DNA of 64,000 bases. It comes from Berghia stephanieae. Its lineage: Eukaryota; Mollusca; Gastropoda; Nudibranchia; Aeolidiidae. The stretch spans positions 60,391,172 through 60,455,171 of the forward strand of contig CM067444.1 of NCBI GenBank assembly GCA_034508935.3, in the 5' to 3' direction. Positions 23,863-36,516 of the stretch are shown in pieces; the stretch's first letter is position 1; the number at the start of each line of letters is the position of its first letter. The notes under the pieces were generated by a model, which made no database searches, had not been told where the DNA came from, and saw only the letters and a program-made list of their open reading frames with translations. The position numbers were made by a program, and so were the translations under genes.

Positions 23863-26800
23863 CATCACTATATTCTCTAAACAAAACTAAAATTGTCTCG
23901 TACACAGTAAAGTACCGGGTACCTTTTTGTCACATGTAAAATTACCCTTTATCTACTTTTGTCAGATCATTAACATAAGCTCTTAGGTGGCTATATTTGC
24001 TTCAGCAAGGATTTGCAGATGAGAGCTAAACAGTTATCAACAGGGAATGGATGATCGTTATTTGCATAAGTTAAAAACTCTTTAAGATGGATTAGCTTCC
24101 TGTGTAAAATGTAGAAAGCAGATAATAATGTGTAATTTCTATAGCACCCCTTTCCATCCAAAGTGCTCGGAAGCGCTTACACGTATATGCACATGCGTTC
24201 ATATATATCATTCAATAAAATCACGCACAGAAAACTGAAAGAACCACATAGCCACACAAACAACAGATACAGTTTGTATAAAAGATTCAACAAGAGTGAC
24301 CCACCTCTCTCTCTGGACCATATTGTTTATACCTGTTTTGTTTTATTTTCTTTCTTTCTGTCTTTCTTTAGTCCTCCCCTTAAATTTAAAAAACAATATT
24401 TGAATTTGGTTTTCAATTCCCTTTCCAGGTGGTTATGATCAGGGAGGGTATAATAACCCACCCGCTGATGCTGGAAGTGGTGGTTATGGAGGTCAGGTAA
24501 GTGCTCTTAGTTCTGTTCTGGTTCCAGTTGATAACACTAATTTATCACCAAGACTGATTTATAGTGATTTATTTTATAATTAAGGTGATAAGCTGAAAAA
24601 CATTTGTTATTTCTTTTCTCAGTAGTTGTATTCTACTCATTGAGATGTTATGTTTGACTCACTTATGGGATATGTTATATTTTATCATATTTACTTCACA
24701 TGCAATTTTTTATTACATTTTCCATCATTTTATTATTTTGAATTTCTTGTTTCAGGGCGGCTATGGAGGAGGTGGTGGTGGAGGTGCAGGTGGTGGTGGC
24801 TATGGCGGTGGTGCTGCCGGTGGAGGTTATGACAACCCTGGAGGTTATGGAGGAGGTAGTAGAGGAAGACCTGGAGGCGGTCGTGGTGGTGGTGGCGGTG
24901 GAGGATATGGTGGAGACCGTAAGTAATATGCCGTTTTGTTTGTCTAAGGGAAGTGATATATGATTATATTAAAATGAAGATCAGAAAGAGTGTGTGTGAA
25001 ACAGTGCCAGACAAAGCAAGAAAGAAGAAAAAACATCCAAAAAAATCAGCCTGCCTCGACACGAGGGGCTGATTTTGGGGATTTTTTTTCTTGCTTTGGC
25101 AATGTTTCATACACAATTTTTCTGATCTGTGTCTCACGCTGGTGCCTGCTCCTCAATTTGTCATGATGATTCCATTCCAAAAGTTAGTTTGGAAATATTA
25201 GATTTTGTACACAATTTGGAAAGTAATGAATTTCATAGTCACAAATCTGTTCAGTTCTTTATTGCTGCCTTCCATTCTTTTGATCTTTTGTCTGAAGGCT
25301 CAGTAATTCAATATTGCAGTTTATGTGTATGTCAAGTCATTGGCCAAGAAAGGTGGCTGGATAGGGGCTGCCATATTAGCATTCAAGGCTTTCTACATGA
25401 AAGTTTGTTCTGCATCGTCTTAATTAAAAGTTGCTTAAATCCTGGTTCAAATTCTAATTTTGCTGTGTACATATCAGTTGTTGCAATGTTAGAGCAAGTG
25501 CACGAATTATAATTGATTGATATTTCCATTCACTAGGTTCTGGTGGCCGTGGGGGATCTGACAGAGGAGAAGGTGGATTTGGGTAAGTGACCTATTTTTG
25601 CTTCGTTTTGAAATCTTTTACCTTGCCAACAAGGGTGCCAGCCAATTGAATAATGATTCAATTACTACTCAGAATGAACATTTTTGGTGTGGAGCGTTGG
25701 AAGACAAGAAAACGAATGACAACTCGTGGATTGAACCAATGTTTTAACAATCGTTTTGTATTACTTCAAAACCTTTGTCAATGGGTGCAAAATCTACATA
25801 CACTCTGCAGGGGTTACATGATGATATTTCACAAACAAATCTTAAACGGTGATAACACTGGTTTTGTGTTTGACATACTTATAAAACATGTGGATTGAAA
25901 TGCATACAAATGTATATTGGGTTGTGTACAGGAAAAATCACATTTGAAAAAAAAATGTTTACATTTTAGTGGGATGGCCAGGTTTTTCCAGCCAGGTTTT
26001 AGGAATGTTCAATGCATTCAAAGTATGTGGTAGGGGATTGTGTCATACTACCAAGTTTGTGTTGTGACTTGAAAACATCACAACTGATAACGATATATTT
26101 ATATATCACTCTCGGAGACCTGTTTTATGTCATGGGTATTTGGCAGCTCTTGCACACGGCGTGTAAATAGGATAGGTATATATAGATATTTATATAGATA
26201 ATTGTTTATAGTGCTACATTACAAAATATATTTAAAACAGAAAAACGAAGTTTTATCTCAAGATTGATTTGGTGAAAAAAGAAGAAAAAAAAGCAAAGCA
26301 TGGTGGTATGAATTTTAATTCTATTTTTTTTTCTTAACTTTTTTAGTCATTAAGTGGAGGATATTTGTGTTGAGTATAAGAAAGTTACCACATGTTGTTT
26401 TGATTTCATGCTATAATATGAATTTTATCCTTACCAGATCTCTCATTTTCTAACAATCCTGATTTCCCCCCTTTATTTTTTCCTTTGGGAGTTAAATGAT
26501 ATTTGGTTTATTCGTTGAATAGGGGTTGCGTAATACATCGGTTTTGTGTTGATATTTAAAAAGTGTAATTACAGATGTACTTTGGTTCTTTCCTCTAAAG
26601 CAAGTGTATTTATATTGACTATTCTAAAATTGAAATAGGGTTTGAATATAAGGTTACCTTTCAGTTGAAAGGACAAGCTGGTTTATTTGTCTTCAAATTA
26701 CAATTATTGGGTATATAATATCATTTCACTAAGTGAAGGTGAATAAGGCTACAGAACAGCCAAAGGCATTTCTAGTTATTTGGCCGGTGTCAGGAAGGTT

Positions 26801-29800
26801 GAGTCAAACCATTGATCATGCTATGAACATTGGTGGATACAAGATAAAGGTTTTGCTGTGGATCATGTGACATTGTCACCCATAATGTATAAGTATACAA
26901 AAACAAAGTTTACAAAAGAAAAAAATGAAATTACAAAAAGATAAAAATAAAACAACCCAAAAATATGTAACAAAAATATCCGATTATTGGAGTTCAGTTT
27001 TCTCATTTGGGTGGAGTTTTTTCTTCTTCTCATATTTCCTTTACTTTCACCAAAATAAAAAAAAATAAAAACTAAAGAAAACTTTATAGAAGTGAGAATT
27101 TGTCCCTCTCATAACAAATGATAATTTGAATGGGAGGCGAAGTTAACATTTCAAAATCTCATTGGTGCCTAATATTGACTTATGGCATGGGTAACTTCAG
27201 TTCTAAAACCTAAACCTTACCCAAAGTGTAATAAAAATCAATTTACTTTTAGTTGTAATTATGGAGGGATAGTTTTCTAGGGTTTTTTTGCTCCTATTAT
27301 TATTTTTTTGAAATTGGTGAGCAAACTTCCAACACCCATCCGTTATTACCCGGAAGTTTACACAAGATCCCACACAAACAGGAGCCTTGATGATGAAGAA
27401 GAAGAAGACTAAAGTAGAAGGGGTGTTTGAGAGGTTTGCTCATCCTGTCATATATTGATCCATTCCAGCGGCAGTCGTGGCGGCGGTGGTGGTTACAACA
27501 ACAAATTTGGAGATAGGGGTGGTAAGTGCACAGGCCCATCTCATACATACATGCATGACTTGAAGGTCTTGTATGGCTTGTTTGATGCCTGGTTTTCTAT
27601 TTCAAATGCTTTGGTGTTTTGTTTTTTTTAAAAAAGATATGCCGGTTAGACTTAACATAGGCTTGAGAAAGTTTAATGAGTTGTTAAAGGGATTTTGTTC
27701 TTGGTTTTTTTTTAAAATGTCCTAGTTAAACCAATTTGTGGTCAGCAATACTTGTGCCTTGATAGAAATACGGTTAGTTGAATATTATTTGGTAATATCA
27801 GTGTAGTTATAAAGCTTTTGGGGCTTTTGAATGATATTGATTTTACTTGAAGTCGTGCACCTAATGGTTAAGGATTGGGATTTCAATATTGGTCAAGATC
27901 CCAACGCATTTTGTAATTCATTCTTGGAACTTAATCATGTGGCTGATACAGCAAAATGTTGCCTTCAAATTACAATTATTGGGTATATAATATCATTTCA
28001 CTAAGTGAAGGTGAATAAGGCTACAGAACAGCCAAAGGCATTTCTAGTTATTTGGCCGGTGTCAGGAAGGTTGAGTCAAACCATTGATCATTATGACATT
28101 GCTATTGCTCAATCTCTTCATTTTCTCTCTCTCTCTCTCTCTCTCTCTTCTTTTTTTAATTTTTTTTTTTATAATACTCATCTCACTTATCTCTCGTATG
28201 ACAACACCAAAAAATCTAAACAGCTGTCAAATAACAGCTTGCTAATGACATCTGTACGATGATTTTATTGATAGTATGCGGTTTTGATAGACTCATGGCT
28301 TTGATTTGATTGATTTGGTATCAATGGGTTGACGTTATCCATTATCAATGGAACACACTTTAAGCACAGAAAATTTAAGGTCCAACAAGAGGTGTTGACT
28401 TTACACAGAAGTTCAATTCAAGAGTGTTGACTTTACGTGGACTCCACTGAATTTTATATTAATCATTGGCATGGCCAAGGTATCGTGTTGTCTCTTCTGA
28501 AAGGTGGAGGGATAATGATAATAATATAATCTTAAATGTCATTTGGTTTACCGTGTTTGAAATAAAGAATACAATACATAGACTAAAATGCATTCATAAA
28601 ATATGTAAACATCAAAATGATAAATGATATAAATATCTAAAGGAAGATGACGTTTCATAACAAGTTTAGAAAAAAACAAACATACTCTCTCTTACCCACC
28701 TCCACATATCCCTACACACACACAGGCAGGAGCATAAAAGCTTTTAAAGTTGTAGAGTATAACATTGATAGTAATGGTTTTAATCATTTACAAATGTTTT
28801 TTACACTTTTTCAATAGTTCTACTGCCCAATTTTTCTGCCATTGTGTTGTCTTGATGAATGACAACTCACCTAGTCATGCCATGATGCAAAGTCGATAAG
28901 ATCGTATTTTGACTTATAAAAATCAAACCAGAGTGTTTTTAACACAAAACACACTTACTTATTGGTATTTGATGACTTAGTCCAGGAGTGTTGTACTAGT
29001 TGTCTGTCTATCGCTGTCTCACCCTCTGAAGACTTTTATTTGTTCTCACTCTCTTCCTGTCTTCAAAACTCTTTTAATTTAAGTATCATGTGTTTTTTTT
29101 TATGCCACTAAAGTTTGATTAAAAAAGACAGGTCATAGATAGTTATTGTCTGCTAGTTCCTTTGAACATATATTTTTTGACCCCTTAAAGAGATATTTAA
29201 AAGATTCTTCGGTGCTCACCCCTGGATTCCCGGGATTCTGCCTACCGACGTCAAATTACCTTACTTTTTTAGATTTTGGTGTTGGAAGCACTGGTTTTAC
29301 ATTTACACACATATCAAATTCATACATGGTCATCCAAATGTTGTGAAATGAAAATTGTATGACTTTTTAGTCATAAGAATTCTATGGGCCTATCCTGTCT
29401 CATACTACGTACAATTTGCAGTTCTTGAAATTTGTTACTCCAACTGCAGATTTGTATATAAACATATTTGACCCTACATCAATGTTGAAGTGGAAAGCTT
29501 GATGCCAAAACACTTGCTTTCAGGTTTTTTTATGTATAATTGTCATTATTATGACAATGTCAATTAAGGTTACTTCTCTTTTTACCTTGAAAACTACAAA
29601 AACTTTCAAGTCAGCAGGTCTGCTGAACTTAATGTAAAAAGGGTTTATTTTTCCCTCCTTATTGATTTAGTGCAAAGCATCTGCGGTGTTATCAGAGGGA
29701 AGTGTAGCATTAATTTGTCAAAAGACACGTCTCCAAGCATTTAGTATGTATTAATTCATATCATGTCCCATGACACAAGCAAATGATTTACCAGTGTTTT

Positions 29801-32800
29801 GTTGAGATTAAATCATTAAATGCTAAAACAAAAGGGAAACGGTATTTGACACAACTAAGCAGTACGTCATTTTCGTAAACACGGATTCAAAAGTGTGTGG
29901 AGATTTGTTATTCATCATCCAAAGTTAAATTTTGTTGATCCTAAACTGGTTTTCAGTTCTAAAGATATTGTATTTCTACAAGGCTCTCGTGGCAATGCTC
30001 TTATCTGTATTGTTAAATGTTTTCATCTCCATGTACAGAAAGAAGAGGGACTAGCTAAGTTTGAAGCATTTTTTGTGTGAAAGTAAATCTCTAAATTGGA
30101 GAGAGAAAAAGTGAGTAAATGTGACCCATATAAAAGGAAACGACACAAAACATTGACCTCGTCAGAGACAATCAACAAGACTCGAAAATAAATGGATACA
30201 TTTTGTTAAATGTGGGAACAATGAAAAAAAAAAGTGATTTTGTTTGTTTGTTTTGTACTCGTATATTTTTGTATCTTGTTGTTTGCCTCCTAATGAAGGC
30301 CAAGGGCCGAATCATTGTTTTGTGCTACTCCCTTTTATATGAGTCAAATTTACTCACTTTATTTTTCTCTCATTTTATTGGCTCATATAGGTACCTCTAG
30401 CTTTTACATCTCTCAAGTTGCTTTCATAAAAAGTTGGTTTGGGAATGCTGGTTTTAGTTTTCTTACTCCAGGTTAACTCCGAAAGAAGGGGAGTTTGAAA
30501 AGTTTTTGGCTTTCAAGTTGCTTAGGTACAAAGTTGACATGGTTCCAAGCATACTCTTTTAAAAGTTTCAAGTTGACAGACTAGCTGTTCAAGCTTTGCT
30601 TACAAACCAGCCTCTTAACAGGATTATATGTCACAATATAATGTGACTTGGTACTTCTTTTCCCTTTTCTCTGTGTTATGGCTTGTCAGCGCTATGAAAT
30701 CATAAGTTTTTATATTGACTTACCCATGTCAATCATGATCAATGTGCTTTACATTATCCATGAGCATTAATCGTATACATAGAGAAAAAGAGTTCATAAT
30801 ATTACTTTTAAAAAAGGTTTTCAAGTTAAACTAGAAAGAGTCAGGTGTGTGATATGTCCAATGAGATGGAGAAAAGTAGGAAAAGACTGCTCGCCCATTT
30901 TCAATTTCATTTAGGCTTTATTCAAGTGCTATGGCTTGAAAGTGATATAAGATTTTTTATAGGGCGCCGTAATATCAAATTAATGGTGTATTTATGACAA
31001 TCGGATTGCCTGACTTTTAGACAACAGTATACATGACAATTTTTTTTTACTTATTTTCATTGAAGCACACTGAAGTTTTCTCAAAAATACGCAGTGCGTC
31101 TACTGCTGCTTCATTGTTGACTTTTACAAGTTAGAATATAATTTAGATGATCAAACAATATCACATGATCATTTTTTCTTATTTCATTGAAAGGCAGTCA
31201 CTGAAGGTTTTCCCACAGAACTAGCGCAGTTGCTGTTCTACTTGGCTGCTTCATTTTGTTTGACTTTTTTAGCAGTTAGAATAATCAAATTTAGATGAAA
31301 TCAATGAATTTATCAGATAAATGTATGGTCTCCTCTTCTTCAAACAAAACGACTGACTCAGATAGAGTATTACTGGATGATATATAATTCTGTTGACTGT
31401 TCATCAAATGATCAGAGTTGAGGGAGAGAAAAAAACATCTAAATAGCCAAGTAATTCATAATCAAATTTGAAAAAGGCGTCTTCAGCAACTCTGCAATTG
31501 TTGGTCTTTTATTACAAAGAAAACATCAAGTTCTGTGTAATTGTACATCAGCCAAAGTAGCTTGTTATTCCAAGATCATTTACATCCCTCTGTCCATTCT
31601 CTCCCCCCCCCCCCCCCCCCCTCCCCCCCTGTCATTGCGGATGAAAACTATGGACAACCCATGAATATAAATAGTATGCTCTTGGCTCAGAAGCCATTCG
31701 GAAATAAAACGGACAAACACACAAAACTATGTGTAATCTTGAACGTTATAGTCTGGTTCTGGGTGGGGATCCTGACCTCCCATAGTGGGCAGGGAGATAC
31801 ATACTGTGTCTTCTATCCCCTTATATCTGTTTTCCAACATGCTTTCTGTCTTTGTCTTGGAATGAGGTTACTTGGTTTTTTTCCTGTCCCTGGTTGGGAG
31901 TCCTGGCTGGGAGGGAAACAGTCAAATGCATAGTTATTGTTTTGGGAGATGATATTTTTTTCCTTGTAAATCATCTCTCTGTTATGTATTATTATATTTG
32001 TCATTTTTAATGTATAGTGAAGCATTAGAGTGTGTTCCTCTTTGTTGGATTTTGTGCTTGTGTCCGGATGAGACTTATATGTGATCTCAAACTAAGTACA
32101 TTGGTGGTATGCTCTTGGAATCTACATCTGATCCCTATTTGTTCCTAGTTCCCCTTTGTCTTACTTTTTCTTGGGTGCTTTAATTGTAATTCTAGAACTT
32201 TTTTTACTATCCCATTTTATTCCTTTTTACTGGCGCTGATATAACCTAAATGTGTTTCAAGCCGTAAAACCCTTAAAAACAAAAAAACATATAGTCTGGT
32301 TAATACAGTTTAGTTAGAATTCCTCATAATGCGGATGGCAAAAAACAATAACAAATGGCGGAGTGACGTCCACTTTGATCTATTTATTATCTCATTATCA
32401 AACATCTAACAATATATGGTTCAATGTTGCAGCGTTTTACTTTTCAAAACCACATGATGGTGTACCAGATACATTTACTGATTTGTTTGTTGGATTAGGG
32501 GGGGGGGGGGGGGGGGGGGGAGGGTCAATAGGATTGTGTGAATTTACAAAGCATTTTATTTATGCAATGTTCAATGTTGGTTGCATACTGCTCAATTTTC
32601 CCCAAAAGATGGTAATTGACTCAAATGTTTCACTTGCTGTTCATTACAACTAACATATCAAATGATTGCTCTGAAGTGTTTTTCAACAGACTGAAGGGAC
32701 CATCGTATTGGTTCATCATGTTATGGGTTTTCCTGTTTCACTGTGTAAATTATGTTACAGAGTGAATCGTACCAAGGTGTTTATTATACATACAGAAAGT

Positions 32801-34013
32801 TCTGAGGTGAAACTTTTCTGGATGTTTGTGCAGAAATTTGAAGTGATTAGCAGTGTTGCTGGAACGTATTTGACATTGTGTTCAAACATGACTTCACATT
32901 AACAGAATTTGCTAGCATGAAAAGTATGTCAGTTTTTATCCACGAAAATGTTCGTGGAAGTTTTTATCCACGAAAACGTTCGTGGATTGAGTACAAAAAG
33001 AAAAATCAATGAAATTTCAGAGGTAAAAGTAATAGATTGATTGTCAACGCATAGCACAGATAAATTCTTTATCTAGGGTTGGTCACCTTTACTTTGGTAT
33101 TGATATGACGGATGCTCACAAACTTAATAAAACTAGAAACAATGATTAATTGTCACAGCAATTCACAGGAGGATGTGTAAAATTGCTTTGGGTCTTACTG
33201 GATATATTATAATTTACTGGAATCCGTAGGTTGAATGAAATGGCGTACAGCCATTTGTTTCTGAAGGATTATTTCAAATTCTTTTTCCAAAATGCACGCA
33301 TATCAATGAATATTTGCATTCCAATTATTGAGGGTGGAAAATTTCCACCGATTAAAGTAATAGAAGTGGTACTTTGAAAGAGAGAAAAAAAGGATAATAT
33401 TGAAATACATAATGAGAATGCCAAATTTGCGTCACATTTTCATTTGATCAGAACACCCGCAAGTTTCATCTTAGATGTTCTTTCACTCTTCCCAGTTCTG
33501 CCATTTACTTGGGCTCACTCTTATATTATTGTCTTACTTTTACATGGGCACTTGTATGACTCAAAAGTGTTTACAATTGCCTTGAAAATTTTAAAAACTA
33601 TTTACTCCTGGGAGAATTGCAATATATAATTTTGACCCAAATTTTTATATTGTCATTCCTTACCTTGTTTGAGAGATCTCATATTTAAGCTAAACAAAGG
33701 AAGTTTTGCAAGGTCTGAAGAGAGATTTGAAATCTTCAGTCATAGAATCCTGGAATTCTCCAAATTGGTGGAGCGGGTTACTAGATATTTAGAATTACTA
33801 TTGATATGGATTGGTGGCCTAGATTTTCTGGTGACTGAAGACGATTGAGTCTCCGTTTTATTTACTTATTTTTTCAATTGTAGATTTAGTTTTAGAAATC
33901 ACTTTCAGCATGGATTTATATAAAATGGTTATTTTATTTAGTTGTGTTTCCTCTCTGCTTATTAGAGATTTTCTCATTGTCCTGTGATTTATCTTGAAAA
34001 TCTCTCTTTCTTC

Positions 34014-34104
<91 letters not shown>

Positions 34105-36377
34105 TCTCTCTCTCTCTCTCTTTTAAAAAAAAAATTTGCATAGAAATTGAACTTTACATAATATTGTTGCAGGTAGAGGAGGCGGTGGTGACCGTGGTGG
34201 TGGTGGTGGTGGTGGTTATGGCTCAGGCCGTGACATGGAGGTCCAACAAGACACCATTTTTGTGTCTAAGATGGGACAAAATGTCACAGAAAACCTTTTG
34301 GTGCAACACTTTGGCAGCATTGGAGTCATTAAGGTAAGGAGGGACCAGTTAGATCATGCTGTTTATACCTTCTTTTTTTTTTCAAAAACAGTTTGCTGTC
34401 ACCCTGATATAATTATTCCTACAGAGCCATTAGGCCCATGGAGCCATAGTTTATCCGTTTTTCTATAGCAGGGAATGGACAATAGCAATTTCTTACTACC
34501 CTTTGGATAGGCCGCTAGTCTATCGCAAGGTACTTTCCACCAGATCTAACACACAGCTACCCAATCACGGTTGGGTGGGCAGGGGGGTCTCGACTGCACC
34601 GGGGATCATCTCGGTCCCTTTGATTGTGAAGCGAGTACTCTACCAACTGAGCTATTAGAACCCCCGGATTGTCTTATATTTTTATATTGAATCTTGGTCG
34701 GTCAAAATGTTTTCATTTTTGATTTTTGAAATGATTAAAATTTGGTTGTTTCAACAGTTGAAATCTTCAAATTTTGACATGTTTTGATTGGTCAAATGTT
34801 TTTTAGGTGTAACATGACAAACAAATGTTTTTTTGCAGCTTGAAATTAATCACGAAATCATTTTGGTTTCAGACTGATAAACGCACCGGAAACCCTAAAG
34901 TGTGGATTTATAAGGACAAAGAGACCAACTTACCCAAGGGCGAGGCCACTGTAACATTTGATGACCCCGATGCAGCCAAGGCTGCCATTGATTGGTTCAA
35001 TGGTAGGCCATTAGTCATTCATTGGTTGAAAATGTTAATTGTTCTGATATTTAATTGTGTCTGTGTATTCTTAGTTATTGTCAAATAATTATAGGACGGT
35101 GCAAGTCTAATATCAAAGGTTACATTGTTGATTTCATTTTTTTAACCAAAAACAAAACAAAGGAAAGGAAAAAAAGAAAAAAAAACAGCGAATCCTTGTG
35201 AAAGAATGGTAATAGAATGTTACATGAAGAATTATAAGAACATGTCATACTTATTATTTTAGCATGTTTTTTTGTTAGCTTGAGAGATGCAGATGATGAG
35301 GAATTAATTATTCATAAAATGATACAGAAGCAATTGGTTTTGGTGTTTGTAATGGAAGTCAGGCATCTGCACTTCACAGTGGACTCTTTAGTAATTTTTA
35401 AAAAAATTGCTTTTGCAGGTAAAGATTTTGGTGGTGAAACCATCAAAGTTGAATTTGCTACAAGGCAAAGAAGTCAGTTTACAAGAGGAGGAGGACGAGG
35501 TTTGTAAATTTGATACATTTTAAAAACTATTGCTTGGCCACTCTACTTAATGAAATCCTTATCAAGTCATGGGGTGCATTCAGCTGCATGGACACTGGTT
35601 GTTATTCTAGGTTGGGCCAGTCTTGTTAATCTCTTTATCCAAGGAGTTTTAGTCTTTATGGCATCCCTGATCTAGTCATGCTTTTCAGACCTCCCTCCCA
35701 TTACGGAATGTTGCCTCCAATTTCAGAACTTCATGAGCAACTCTAAGTCATAAAAACTCTACTGGCACCTGTAGCAAGATAGCCTTAAACAATTGGTAAT
35801 CTTATAGAGCATAAAGTTAGGTGCCCCAAATGTAAACAAAGGTCGAGAAGCACGTGGCAAACCACATGTTCCTGTCTTGACAGCTCACGTTCCAATGTAA
35901 ATAATAGAAAAAAATAACCTTTAAAATTTGGCTGTTAGGTGGCAAAAGAAACACATATTCATAAATACTCGATCATGCATCAAATAATGTCTAGATATGG
36001 ATATTTTATGGAACAAAAGGTAAAATTTTCTAAAATTTATTTAAAAGTTACAGTTACAAATTAGCGCTTGTATGTGATACAATTAAAATATTGCGGCCAG
36101 ATTTCAAATTAATAAATCCTTATATATGTGATTCGCTGCATGACACTGTTGTTTTATGGCAAACATTTTTCAATACTGATAAGGAGTTTGTCTTACATCT
36201 CTAACTCAAAATTTCAGACCTCCTCCCTTACAATGTTGCTCCAATTTAATTCAGGTCAACTCTAATCATAAAACACTAGCATACTTGTACTGTACAAAGA
36301 TTAGGCACCTAACATTTAATGCTTATAAGCTATCTGTGCCCTCTGGCTTTTTGTTTTGTCCGTCTGCGGTTCTCTCT

Positions 36378-36434
<57 letters not shown>

Positions 36435-36466
36435 TTCTCCTCTCTCTCTCTCTCTTGTCTCTCTCT

Positions 36467-36516
<50 letters not shown>

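Noticed and set aside
25129-25512. 127-codon open frame in FET intron 7
   Set aside because: No homology recognised, the flanking exons are in a different phase, and there is no splice support.
26691-28091. Repeated 129-bp blocks as a CRISPR-like or satellite array
   Set aside because: Only two copies 1.27 kb apart in an animal intron; no spacers or further units.
31541-31933. 130-codon open frame
   Set aside because: It spans a poly-C run and the 5' part of retroposon C; no coding signal.
34184-34337. Alternative frames over Gly-rich exons (poly-Val or poly-Pro products)
   Set aside because: Shadows of GGT/GGA codons; the RGG/RRM frame is the one that joins in phase and carries conserved domains.
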